This document shows, piece by piece, positions 34,693 through 47,913 of a stretch of DNA of 64,000 bases (its first letter is position 1; each line of letters begins with the position of its first letter). The DNA is taken from the NCBI RefSeq assembly GCF_022985175.1, contig NC_066875.1:14496670-14560669 (forward strand), written 5' to 3'. The translations under genes and the position numbers were made by a program. The notes below the pieces were generated by a model that saw only the letters and a list, made by a program, of their open reading frames with translations, did not search any database and was not told where the DNA came from. The stretch is from Labeo rohita. Lineage: Eukaryota; Chordata; Actinopteri; Cypriniformes; Cyprinidae.

Positions 34693-37019
34693 GTATACAT
34701 TAATTGCTTTAAATGTTTAAATGCACATATGCTCATTTCCCCTTTTTTACATTTGGATCACATTTGCCTCAGTGTAATTAACGGCAATATTTGCCACCTG
34801 GAATTGATTTCCCGAGGCATTGTTTACATTTGTGAGGGAAATTTTCACCTCTTTATTATAATCACCATACTGTGATGTCAAATGCTTAAATTTACCCAAT
34901 TACTTGAATCAATATGTTAAACTGTTGTCAATAATGAAAAACTGTTTAAAATAGCATCTAAGAGCTCACAGGGCTGCAGTATTATGACAAAAATCATTAT
35001 TGTATATTATTGCCCTTCATATTGTAATAATGGTTATTAATATTGATATAAAAAACAATATAAAAAAAAATAAACATTTTTATTTTGCATCTGCATTTTG
35101 GGCATGTCACATTCTGGATTTACAGACAAACATGATGTTCCATGATGTTAATAGCACAAGTTATGCAAAAACTCCTATTATAATCACTGAAGCAACAAAA
35201 ATAATCTTTTCCATTGTATCTGCACTGTGTTGTTTATGATGAGAGAATTCAACACAGCTCTGGCGGTTTCAGCGCTGACTAATCTAAGTGCATCTGATTG
35301 GCGTGTTTTGAGCGCTGACTAAATCGAAGCCCCTCTGATTGGCCAGTGCATTCCTAAGTTCAACAGAAACATGTTTGATTGGTTATAAGGCTTAACGCTG
35401 CATGAAACAGCCCAAAAAAGCATTTGATGCAGTGTGGGTGAATCTAAATGTAGGATAATTTGGCTAAATGAAACTTTTCATTCATTTTCACATTTCATTT
35501 TAATCGTGACGGCTGTACTGCATTGTTTAATTGCGCAGGGGCATTTTTTTGTCTTGAATATATGGGGCATTTTTGTTCATTTTGGTGACATTTTAAGTTT
35601 TAAAAATGCTAAGAATTTCATAGCAATGTTACGTGTAGCGGTGTAATAAGTGGCTTACTTACCTTTAAAAAAGATGATCTAAGCTGGAATGATGGCTGAG
35701 GATTTGATGAGAAATCAGATTTTGAGCTCTTTGAGTAGGACTAAATTAAAATGAGATGAGGCTGCTTTATCTCCTCTAATTTTGGCACCTTCTCTCTCTC
35801 ACTCACATTCTGTTATTTTCTCTATCACTTTTTTTTTTTTTACACCCTATGTCTCCTTTTTAGCACTCACTCTCTCTCACACATTTCTTATTTTTTCAAC
35901 TATCAGTGTCATCTCACCACCCTCAGATCCTGACTTCATCTCTCAACCTGTCTCTTCTGGTACATTTTAGGACACCTTTCTCCACACTGCCATATCATTC
36001 TTATCGTTTACCAATCCTTCAGTTCTCTCTTAATGATCCTGTGTGTTGAAATTTACAAGGACAATTGTTTGTCAATATTGTAATATGCCTGCAGGACTGT
36101 TGTAGCACCTGTTGTTAGCTGGACCATCAAAACTGCGACAGATCAATTGTCTTATCAGCCATGAAGGGTGTAGACTGCCACAAGAATAATGAGGTTTCAG
36201 CAGTAGTGGCTAGATGACTGGTCCCAATGTAATCAATTTAACACTGTAGTGTAAGATACTCTGTGTTTAATATCATTGAATTTGGAGACACTCTGTGTTT
36301 TTTCTACAGTGATTCAGTATATACATATTCTGTTTTTAGTCTTGGTTGTCTTACAAGTATTATGTAAAATATAAAAATGTCTGAATGATTATAAATTCAG
36401 ATTACACTTTCATAGCTAATGTGAACATAAAACGAACTGTACTGTGTGAACTGAGGCTTTTGATATAACTATTGGTTTTCAATTTCAAGGGCATACACAC
36501 ACACACTTGCTGTATGCTCTCCTGCTGAGCGGCCAGCTGCTTGTTTTGTTAGTAGTTGGCTGTCTGGTTCTGAGCTTGCTGTTCCTGTCCAACAGGCTCG
36601 GGATTCTGCTGCTGCTGAAGGTCACCATGCATAAATTTACTGTATTTACTCTATTTACTAAGATCAGCCTGTGTAGAGGTCAGAGAACTTGAGCTGCTTT
36701 GACCGCTAAAATGTTTCCTGCTGGGATCCAAATGACTGTGAACATCATTTACCTACAGCAGACATAGCCAAGATCCACTGCTGAGTTATTCTGAGACTCC
36801 TGTAGCAAAATAAGTTATGTAATATGTGAAAATAAGGGGAAAACAATAAGACAGAACCACATCTTGTACAGTCTTGCACAAATCCGTCCTAAAAGTAATG
36901 GATTTCAAAAGAACAACATACTTTACAATTAGCCATTAAAAAAAGAGGAAAACTCAAATATTGTGACTCTCTTTTCCACTGACAGGGTGCCAATTCTGGA
37001 GCTAGTGCCCATTTCACTG

Positions 37020-38580
37020 AGACACTGAATTTAATGAATTTTTAAAATGCTCTCAAAACCTGATTTTTTTCAACTGGAATTTCATATTTTCCGACCTGCT
37101 GGTCAATAACTGACAAAACCACTTGTTTTTCTCGTTATTTTTAATAGTTCATAAAACCTACTTTTTCAAACTCGTCCTAGATGGTTTGTCTGATTTTCAC
37201 CAAAATTGGCTCAGATCATCTTCAGACCATGCTGGCAAAAAGTTATGGAATTCAAGTTGATTAGTCAAACCATTCTCGAACAATGTGCAAACGAATTCTA
37301 TGAAAAGCATGCAAAAATGAATCTGAGGCTATATCTCCGCAATGGTTTGTTGTATTAAAACCAACCTTGGTGTGTGTAATAACGCAGTGCCACCTAAGTG
37401 TCAGGAGATATAAAAAATAACTACTTCTTTTGACCGAAAATCACAAAACTGGTCTCTTTAGATTTGGTAAATCATGCCGAGTCAAACCATACCCATTGCC
37501 ATGTCAGCCATTTTGGTCGCTGGCCATCTAGAATTTTGTCAAAAAATGCTATAATTTACAAATGCATTAGCGTATCATTACGAAACTCAGTATGTGTCTT
37601 CAGCACCATGCCCTGACAGTACTCAAAATGTTTAGGGGCAGCACCACCTTCTGGACAAAAGTTATAAAGAAATTTCCAAAAATGCTTATAACATTTGAAT
37701 ATATTGGGCTATTATGTTAAAATTTGAATCAGATCATCTTCAGACCATGCTGGCTAAAAGTTATGGATTTCGCGTCGATATATGAAATGGTTTTCATTAA
37801 ACGCATCAACAAATTTGCTGGAAAGATGCCAAACTACATCTGAGGCTGTATCTCTGCAAAGCTTTGACTTAATGATACCAAATTTTATATGTACCATTGT
37901 CACCTCACACTGACCACACCACATCAATTTGGCCGCCTATTGGTCGAGAGTGATAAACCATTCATTAACCATCAATAATGACATTTACAACATTGTTAAT
38001 AACTTTTGATTACATTAGCCTGTTGTAATTAATCTGTTCTCAAAATATTCATTGTATAATCCTGAGAACATAGATACCAGTTTTGCCATAGTCGCCCAAA
38101 CCCCCAGTCTGCCATTTTGTTTTATGTTGAAAACCTACTTTTTCTAACTCGTCCTAGACCATTGGTCAGATTTTTACCAAAATCAAGTCAGATCATCTTG
38201 TGCTGACACAAAGTTATATAGACTTTGTGTCAATAAATGAAACCGTTTTTGTATAGCAATGCAACAAATTTGAGCCATGATGCCAGAACGACTCTGAGGC
38301 TTTATCTCTGCAAAGCTTTGACATATTGACACCAAACTCTGTGTGTGTTATTGTCACCTCACACTAAACACACCACATTGATTTGATAACAGTGTTACCT
38401 ACTGGTCAAAAGTGATAACTATTACTAGTGTTTTTTTTTAACGATTTTTCAACCATTTTAACTAAAATCATCTTAAAATGGCTTCGGTTACTTATTGCTT
38501 CAGTTGCTCTGATGTTTGCTGCTTTGCTTGCCTAATGCTTAGCTCTTAATCGCTGCTTGCAGCTATATTTAGTATTGTTA
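37020..38580. repeat. Internally repeated non-coding module (about three diverged units)
   Basis: Three related units of roughly 450-520 bp. Each contains CAGATCATCTT followed by an AAGTTATGGA-type stretch, an AAATGG/AAACCGTTTT stretch, CTGAGGCT(A/G)TATCTC(C/T)GCAA, and TTGTCACCTCACACT or its degenerate form. AACTCGTCCTAGA recurs at 37170 and 38140. The module ends near TCGCTGCTTGCAGCTATATT. No coding frame. Class unknown to me. Confidence 0.7.
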
Positions 38581-40071
38581 TTATTGTTGTTTTTTTATGT
38601 AATATATAAATATATAATTGCTGTTGTTGTTGTATAGTCATATTGAATTGGCAAAAAAACACATTTTCATTCTTTTTTTTTTGGTCCATAGATGATCACA
38701 TGCTTGCTTACTGTACTCAAAAGACAATGATGCATTATTTTTGTTTTGTGGCCAGGTTATGTAGTAGCTAGCTCATTATTTCACTGTAAACATGAGTCAC
38801 TTAGAGGTTCACAAATCCACTGACAGAGGACTAGCCGAGCACTGGCGCCAACAACAAATCACTCTTCCTTTGTCTCTTTCTTTTTAGTTTTCTCAGTATT
38901 TTATTTAGCCTTTTTGTTTACCCTCTTGTTCTCAGTCAATCCACTTTTCTACCATGTTTTAATGTCCTATGGTGACATTTCTTGTCCTGTTGCCCTTTTC
39001 ACACACACACAGTCTCTCTCTGTGTATTCGTGTGCAGGGTGATCTAGTATGCACTGCAGTGCTTTCTTCCATGAGTGGACATGTTCTGATAGGGCCTCAT
39101 CAGAGTAGTACACATAGATGTATCCAAACACACACATAGACACTTTCATTCACAGTTAAGGCTGATATTCTGAGCTCTCATTCATGACCATGAAGACATT
39201 TATCTCCTGTCCTATCTTATGTTACAGCTGTTCCCACAACAATTACCAGCAAGCATTTACATCTATTTAACATGCATGGCCATGGCATCCGCACAAGACA
39301 ACCACTGGCCATCATCATTAGCTGCCAAGCATGCAATTAGCTAATTATGAAATATAATAGTCCACTTCTTTCAGCACATCTGACTGTGAGACTGATGGGC
39401 TGGTGCCTTTATCTCGAGTTTTAGAGGGATATATTATGAGTTACACAGTGGTTACATTTGGTCTTCATTGCTCATAAATCCCTATTATAGATGTACTTCT
39501 CTCCACCCCATTGGTTTTGCCTACAGAAGACAGCAGGGATCACAGTTAGTAACATTTAGTCTGTGCCTGTAAAACATTTTAAAGAACAATTGCATATTTG
39601 GTGTGTTTTTCAGGGCTGAAGAAAAATCAGGCATTTGACTCCTTTGTTGTTTCAAATAGCTGATGTTTCCTGCTCCTGAGAATGTGAATTTGAGCACTGA
39701 GCATTCACTCTGAAGAGATGCTACATAGCAAATTTCAAGCTCTCAAAATGATAGGCAGCCAGTAAAGATAATTTAACTTTAGAACTGCCTGCCTGACATG
39801 ATGGCACTAATGCCAACAAATATGAATATATCACACTGAGGGGTGTCATCGTTTTTGAAGGGGCACCAGTGACAATCTTGGCTCACATGGCGCCCTAGGT
39901 GTAATAGGATATGTCCAAATGAAAAAAAGCATTTTAAACTACTCAATCATTCTTTATACACATGGTAAATAGGGACTGTGTAACAGTTTGTGTTTAGAAT
40001 AAAAGGGGACCAGGTTTAAAAAGCATTTTTTGTACAATTTATGTGCATTAATCACACAGTATAATCACACT

Positions 40072-40099
40072 CTTTATTTATTTATTTATTTATTTATTT
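40072..40099. repeat. (TTTA)n microsatellite
   Basis: About seven tetranucleotide units. Confidence 0.93.
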
Positions 40100-40319
40100 T
40101 AAGAATGCAGTTATTTTACATAAAATCACTGTAAAAATATTAATATTATGAAATATTATTACAATATACTATTGTAATATATTTTCAATATATTTTAATA
40201 TATATCTATATATGTATACATTTGTAGTTTATATAGAATTTTGGACGTTGCATTAAAAATCCATTTCTTTCAAAATACTTCCCATGACAGTACTGAACAT
40301 TTTTCATAGATACAAAGAC

Positions 40320-40545
40320 TTACCATTTACTCATGCTCATTGTCATTCTAAACCTGCATGACTTTCTTTCATCCACATAAAAGAAGATATTTTTAAGAAT
40401 GTTGGTAACCGTCTTGGTTTCATATGGACTAGACAAAGACTTTTCTTAAAATATATTCTTTTATGTTCTACAGAAGAAAGAAAATCAGATAATGGTGAGC
40501 AAATGAATACAGATTTACCATTCTGGCTGAACTAATCCTTTAGAA
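40320..40545. mobile_element. Degenerate MITE of the GGGATAGTTCACCC family
   Basis: Left arm TTACTCATGCTCATTGTCAT and CCTGCATGACTTTCTTTC; right arm TAATGGTGAGCAAATGAATA and CTGGCTGAACTAATCCTTT. This is the same layout as the copy at 49175-49770. Confidence 0.75.
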
Positions 40546-41950
40546 TCTTAACTTAGTAATTTAAAGGACTATAGAATGGAACAGGTGCCTGTGGCTATCC
40601 AGCAGGTCCTGGATCTGAATGTGAGCCAGCTGGTAAGAGGCAGGTTCAATAAAAGGCTGTTCCTGGGTCAGACCAGACTGTGCAGGTGTAGAACAGGTGT
40701 GACCTTTGCAGCCTCTGACTGTGATCAGGCTTTTAAAAAGGAAAATGTAGGAAATACAGGTGGTGAAGAAAGGAGATCGGTAGAAAGGATCACACAGGGC
40801 AGACATGATGGGGAAAGTAATGAAAAAGATGAGTGGAGAGTGAACCACAGCTCTCTTTGTGCCTCATATATTCTTTTCTTGCTATTTCTACAAGGTCAGC
40901 CATGATGACTGCCCTTTAAAAACCAGCCAATAAATTATTTGCTAGTGAAACTGATACCAGATATGCATCAGTAGGTCTTTCATTTTCTCCACACTCTTAT
41001 TTATATTACACACCTATTGATTACCTAATGGATTAAATAAGATAAGAATCCTTCTTATAAATCAGTACATTCCCAGTGCAACTCATGCTAGTCAAAAGCT
41101 TGATAGTAGCAGGTGTGCAGATAAAAAAAAAGTTTATGCAGATAAAACATTTTTTTAACATAATGTTTATTTTGTTTAGAACTTTGACTTTTCTTTATGT
41201 GCCGAGTCTTTGGCACGTAAAGTGACATCGTGTATATTAAATTAACTGTTCATGGTGGCTGTTTATAGGAAAAATACACAGGGAGGTTGAGGGCAAATAA
41301 CAGAAATAACCAGAAAGTTGTAGCTATTTTAAAAACCTTATATGTTGAGGACATTGTCTTGTCCTCCTGGCCACTGATGTTAATGGTTTCTGGTTTGAGA
41401 CAGCATTGTTTGTAAAGATGATGTTTCCCTTTCTAAACCGCCTTTTTCATGATGAAAACCTGTGGAACAAGGCCAAATAGTGCATTTGGAAAATGGTTAT
41501 TTTTATGTTTCCAGTATCTTTAATATCACATTTGAATGAAAAGCTAATGCATATTAGCAAGGTGGGTCATTAGGTGAAACAAGATGAAAGCAATTCACCC
41601 AAAAATTTCCTACAAGACTTAATACTAATAAAATCTTTTGCTGTGGTGGATTGTTGTCTCTTCAGTTTTTAAACTCAGACCTCATTACTCTCTTAGCCCT
41701 ACAGGAACTCTTGTCAACAAAAGACACTCCTGATTGCCAATTCAAGTCAGTTACTTATTGACAAGTGCTCATGTCAAGCTCATTTTGATCAATAATAATT
41801 CCAATCTGTTTAAACCTCTATAAGCAATTACTTCAGGGCAAATAAAAATGCAGGTTCCTTTTTTTAATGATCTTTTAATGGTTTTCTCCAAAGTAATCAC
41901 CTAGCCTACAGGGATGAAGTAGAATTATCGCATGTGTACAATCCACACGT

Positions 41951-42913
41951 TCTTACTCCCAACTTCTCACATACTGACGTTTGATCAGGGCCCCTTGGCA
42001 TTGCTTTTTGAAGGTATCCCTTTAGTGTCATTTTTCGTCACACAGGGGTATGCAGGGTCCTTTCAGTTGTTTGTCTTAGTTTAATGGTTTGCATGCATTT
42101 GTAAAAAATGCATAACAAATGCATGTAAAAAGTTTATACTTTCATTGAAGCACCTAACCCTACCCCTACCCTAAACCTACCCACTTCTGAAAAAATATAA
42201 AACATGTAACAGGCAAATATAAGTACAGTCACGGGTATTTATTGCAAAAACTGACCATAAACAACCAGTATAAAAGCATTACAAACAAGTCCTGTTGCAT
42301 TCCAAGTCATATGATCTTTATGCGAAGAAGAGGGTAAAACATTAGATTTTAATCTCTGAAAATGATCCCGCTTTGTTAACGCAGAAGATGTTCCCGTAGC
42401 ATGACACAATTGGTCACGAGACACACAAGAGCCAATTGCATTTCACAACCAAGGCTGATGTAAGGCTTCTTCTCGCTGCATCTTTTGAATTTGCACACGG
42501 ACTGCGGCACACATGATGAGCTTTACGGTGGAGGAAGACAGTGATTGCATCTATTCCGCTCAAAAATCAATCGTTTTACCTCGGAAGACTTGGAATATTA
42601 ATATTTTTTGAATAAATATACCTGCCTAATATATCTTGTGTTTTATTGACAAATGGTAGGTTTAGGGGCAATTGTGCTCAAATGTGTAAAACGTGTAACA
42701 GAAATAAAAGTGTTGTGACTGTTTACATTGAAAAATCAGGTCCCAACATATATGCAATAATAGCAATTCCCAGTGCCTTTGGTGTTAGCATAATGATGCC
42801 AAGGGTTTTTTTTTAAAGCAATGGAAGACCCTGCACATCGGAAAATGACACTAAGCTAACCGTGTGTGTCAAAAAGTGACCAAGCGTCAGTATGTGAAGG
42901 GTTGGAAGTAAGA
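41951..42913. mobile_element. Non-autonomous DNA transposon with 29-bp inverted repeats
   Basis: Terminal repeats at 41951-41979 and 42885-42913 are inverted copies with about three mismatches; both contain CACATACTGACG and TCTTACT. Sub-terminal sequence is also partly mirrored (CAGGGTCCTTT / AAGACCCTGCA and TAGTGTCATTTT / AAAATGACACTA). The interior includes CCTAACCCTACCCCTACCC and has no coding frame. Superfamily not determined. Confidence 0.88.
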
Positions 42914-45210
42914 ATTTATTGGTATAATACACATAGAGATTTGTATTGTATTACAATACAATATACTTCATCATTCATTTTTTTTCACATTACAGTAGTG
43001 TTTTTTGTCTTCATTATGGCCTTGTTGGGGGAATCTTTCTTTCAAGGGTGGTATATGACTGCTTTGTAAGACATATCCTAAACTAAATGGTAGTTTTTGA
43101 AACTGAGTCCTTGAGGTCAGAGGGGTTGAGGACTCCCTAATCCCTAAACCAGATAATGTTGTAGTAGTCCTGACCACAGAACCTTGTACACCTCCTCTGT
43201 GGACGAAATACTGCAGGATTTATGAATAATACGGAAACTAATGGGCTTTTCACACTTGAAATTGCTAACCCAGTGTCATTCCAAAGCCTGGATTAGAGTA
43301 ATTAATCCTGGGCTGTCAGATTTTAAAATACTATACATTCGTAAGGCCTTCTTATTTCATATTTAAGATAGAAACATATGCAGCAGGGCCTGTACATTAC
43401 CCTGTACATTAGCTTACTATAGTGTTCACAACCATTCAGCTTGGGGCACATTATCCTAAAAGGATTGTTAGCCAGCTGTAGTTGCAAGTTCCTCCATTAC
43501 CAACATAGTTACAATGGTTATATGCACTATACAATTACACTCTACCTATACTTTCAGTTTGGTTGGTAAGCACCTTTCACCACAATGTATTATTCTATGA
43601 CAGTGCAATAAACATTTCAGAAATTCTGTGTTTTATGATTTTTTTTAAATAAATAAAGAACCAAATGAATGCATGAATGCAACTTTAACAATTTAATTAA
43701 TTGTTTAAAATATCAAATTAAATTTGAACAATTCCTTTCCCTTTTTTTTAGAAAAAAAAATCCCCAAAGTGCTACAAAATAGGTTTACATTACAAAAAAA
43801 ATAAAAAAATCATAAAATGTAATATTCTTTAAAAAGTAATTAATAAATAAATAAAATGAGCTATAATGTAATTATTACGTCAAGAAATACTATTACAATA
43901 GTAATATGTTTCAACAATTTAAGTGCAAACCAATGTAATAATTTTTTAAGTTAAACCAAACGTTTATTTTGGCAGGTTGTAGTGAAGACCTTTGGCTTTC
44001 TGTATGTATCTGACAATAGTTTTATCAAATGAAATGGTAAAATGCTTGTTAAATGAACTCTCAGAGCAGCAGTGTTTGGCACTATTTATTTTACTGGCAC
44101 TTTGCCCTCTGTAAACATCAAATGAAACATTTAACATCACCACTTGGGTAAGTGTAGTGTGATAAAAACTTTTATTAGGATGTACTTTCCAGTAAGCGCC
44201 AAAGAAATCACCATTATTTTCATGTCCTCATTACAGCGATTTGTGCTTTCTAATATAAAAAACTTTTCAGAATAGAATGCATTTATCAGTGAACCAAAAA
44301 GATGTCTCAAGGCAACGTACATGCTTTTATAAACATGGTGGCTAGTTTAAGCACTGTAAAAATACACCAAATTACCCTGTTTCAAATTGGAAGGAATGCT
44401 GTGTAGTATAATCTTTTTGGACAACCCTACACTATAACCCACACTCCACCCTTCTGTCCTCATCATCACTATTTAGCCTGTGCCTCCCTGCTTAAACCTC
44501 AGCCCTTTCATTGGGGGTGGATTTCTTAACAGGGAACTCTGAACCCAACCACACAGGGTTCTAAATACAGCTGTAGTACAGTGTAGAACACCCATGGATA
44601 GGCCTGGAAGATCATACTTGCAGATTCAAGCACGAATCTGACTAGCATTGAAAACACCAGGTGCTATATTTGGCCTCCTCCACTTCGCACAGTAGCTTGC
44701 TTCCTCTTCAAGGAAGAGAGACTGCATTTTCATAGTCGGCCTGTATCTGTCTGCATATTTTTTAAGATTGAAAAGATTTTTGGAGGGAATCAACAGTGTG
44801 TTCAACTCCCTAGTGTGTCTAGCAGAGGTGCAAAACAGACAGAGTGCACGGCCTCCAGCACCCATGTGTGTGTGAGTCTGTGTTTGTGTGTGAAGGGCAA
44901 GCAGGATATGTGGTGGGAAAGTAATGAGGCATATGCTGAGAAGATGTCAAACTTTCCATAGTGAGGGCACAGTAAGATTCATTTATACACATAAACATAA
45001 CTTTAGGAACACAAAATGCACCAATTGACTTGTATACACAAAGACAAAAGAGTAAGCCATAAACTGAAAAAACTTTATATTATCAACCAGTTTGTAACAT
45101 ATGAAAACTATTTTATGTCTGGGATTTGTGAGAGAAATTATGATGCTACTACACTTTTATTGTACTGCTAAATCTCACTATGCCCCAAGAATTATTGTTA
45201 GAACAAATAT

Positions 45211-45573
45211 GTGACCCTGGACCACAAAATTAGTCATAAGTAGCATGGGTATATTTGTAGCAATAGCCAACAATACACTGTATGGGTCAAAATGATTGAT
45301 TTTTCTTTTATGCCAAAATCATGAGGATATTAAGTAGAGATCATATTCCAATTTTGTGAATCTCCTACCGTAAATATATCAAAACCTAATTTCTGATTAG
45401 TAATATGCATTGCTAAGAACTTCATTTGGACAACTTTAAAGGCAATTATCTCAACATTTCGTTTTTTGTTTTTTTTGCACCCTCAATTTCCAGATTTTCA
45501 AATAGTAGTGTATCTCGGCTAAATATTGTCCCAAAAATTGACCCTTATGACTAGTTTTGTGGTTCAGGGTCAC
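45211..45573. mobile_element. MITE with GTGACCCTGGACCACAAAA inverted repeats (copy 2)
   Basis: Ends GTGACCCTGGACCACAAAAT and TTTTGTGGTTCAGGGTCAC, flanked by AAATAT and ATATTT. Interior homologous to 19922-20290. Confidence 0.94.
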
Positions 45574-47512
45574 ATATTTTATCACAATAGAGTGAATTTT
45601 GTTGTGTTGGGTGCATTTTATATGGTCTCATTATAAATGTTACACACAGACGTTTACTTACCTAAATGCAAATTAAAAGTGCAAACAATGCCCCTGCAAT
45701 TTCACTGGTCAATTCAATTTCACAGTCACAAAAGTCCAGAAAAGTTCAGACTTCAGAAAATATCATGGCTGGACCGTAATGCTGTTTATCAGCGTACCAA
45801 TGCACCAGTGCTATACTAAGGATAAGGTAATAAGGTTAAGAATAGAGTTAGGGATTAGTATTTAGGGTTAGTGGTTAGTAGATTTTAAGTATGTTGTTAT
45901 TTAGCTTCTAAAATATTACTTTTTTTTAGCCCACTGGTTACCTGTTGGTTGTTATATTTAATATATCAGCTCAGGTAAAATTGACATCTTTGGTTGGCAG
46001 AGCATTAGTCTGTGCCAGTGAATGTAAAGTCATTATTAACTGGCGAGAGGCTGAAAATAGAGAACAAATCAAACACTAGGAGGCATCCGCTGAAGCCGAT
46101 AATACTCCAGCAGTGTTTTTGACCTTGCTGAAATAGAATGTATTATGACAGTACCTGGATTTCCTAAGCACTTAATAGATGGTTAAATTGAAGGATAGTT
46201 GCATGTAAGTAGTTTTTAATCTCTAGGGCATAAAAGCATGGTCATTTAAATTAGATAAGCTGAAAGCACTGTGTATATCCGTAAACATATTACATAAATA
46301 TAGTTTGAGATGTGGTGGAAATAACATTTTGGTAGAAATATTAATGCTACTTCAGAGGGGAAAAATAATTAAGAAAAATCTTCCTATGATGCACATATGT
46401 CTGGACAATATTAGTGAACAACTAGTGAGAGTGTAAAAATATGTTTTAAGAGAGTTCATTTTCTGCAAGCTGGTAGAGCCAAAAGTGCCTCTGGAGGAAG
46501 AAACACCCTCTCACTGGTGACCTAACCAACTAATCTTCTTTAAGGTTCTATTTCCTTTCCATTCAAGTACACATACACAGCCTGCAAAATCTCTTTAATT
46601 TATCTTATGTGTCAGTGTGTGTGTTTTGTGTGTGTGTGTGTCCTGAGTCAGCACTGTGCTCTCAGCATTAGAAAGCTCAGGAACACCAGCACTCTCCACT
46701 AAAGCTGCGTCTCTTACAAACACGCAGACATACATTACAAATCTAAGTGTGACTTAATGACTTCAGTCTACAAGCCTGTAAACATGCTCAGACATCGCCA
46801 CCTACTTACACACTCATAAGCCGGTCCATCAGGTTATTAACACAGTGATCATAATTTACTAATGATGGTTTGTTTGTTTTGGTCTTGTAGAATAGATTTA
46901 TTGATTTTGCTGGTGGCGAAAATTTTGATTATTTATTTATAATCTATAAAGATTGAATGCAGTTGTAAGACAGTGTGTTTACACGCCAATGGTAGAAGTT
47001 AAAGAATTGGTCAAAGAAAAAATATAATATTGTTTGACCACTAAATATGAACAGTGACTTTGGGTGTGTTGGTATGCGGAAACTTTTCACGTTCAACCAT
47101 AGAAATTGGCAGATTGTATAGAGAGGTATAGAAATAATCAAAGAAATCATGGGATGATGAAAAAGATTGAGAAGCTGGAGCAAAAAAAAAAGTCAACTCT
47201 GCAAATGGGAGAGATGGAGGAAGAGGAAGCTGAGAAGATGTGTATGAAGGGCGGAAAGAGAGGGATGTATAGCACTATAGTGTAGGTGTAGGAGATGAAG
47301 GAGAATTAATGTGCTGCGACAGAACTACAGAGAAAGCTGGAGCAAACTTACAGAAAATGTGGCGAGAGAAAGAAGGATTTTCACACCAAAGGCCTTGTAG
47401 AAAAGGTCAAAACCGCAACCTATATCTTCTACAGCACATTTCTGGATTTTTTACAGCACAGATCTGCATGTTGTTCAAAATATCAAAAGTTCCAAATTAA
47501 TAATTTAATATT

Positions 47513-47513
<1 letters not shown>

Positions 47514-47544
<31 letters not shown>

Positions 47545-47575
47545 ATATATATATATATATATAGATATATATATG
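47514..47575. repeat. (TATC)n / (TA)n compound microsatellite
   Basis: About seven TATC units followed by a TA run, located about 340 bp upstream of the first slc8a coding exon. Confidence 0.95.
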
Positions 47576-47913
47576 TTAAATTATAATTGTATTATAAGTA
47601 AATAATGTAACATCTAAAATATTGATTTCTAAATTTCTCTTTAGTAGTGAAGAGTCATATAATTCTTTGCAGCAAAAAAACAAAAAAAAAATGGTGGATC
47701 AAAAAAGACCTACTGACAATTTTTGTGTTATACCGTAGTTCTAGGGAGTTTTCTATTTTCGGTGCAGCATGGTGTTGCATATTTTAATGTTCTTTTCTTT
47801 CAGTATCTCATTTTTTTTCCCAATCTCTTTATATGAATAAAAGGTATGTCAGAATGTAAAACCAACTTACATTCACTCACCCAGTGTCTCTTTGTGTCTC
47901 TGTTTTTCCTCAG

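Larger units (their letters stand above)
22358..47913 (+). other. Large first intron of slc8a (about 25.6 kb)
   Basis: No coding exon is supported here. All open frames are short, AT-biased and lack family motifs. It contains the MITEs and foldback elements listed separately (25.2, 26.8, 28.3, 29.2, 33.6-34.7, 37.0-38.6, 40.3, 42.0-42.9 and 45.2 kb), microsatellites, and long unique AT-rich stretches. A fragment at 33428-33540 starting GATGTCCGGAAAGTATCCAG looks like a transposon end. The intron length fits SLC8A genes, which have very long introns around their first coding exon. The upstream boundary depends on the tentative UTR exon. Confidence 0.5.

Noticed and set aside
36507..36692. Hydrophobic 61-codon frame resembling a membrane peptide
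   Set aside because: Leu/Val-rich composition can arise from CTG/TTG-rich DNA. There is no homology recognised and no support for an exon.
40561..40905. Overlapping ~100-codon open frames on both strands
   Set aside because: They overlap on opposite strands, have no family motif or splice context, and lie in the slc8a intron just after a MITE.
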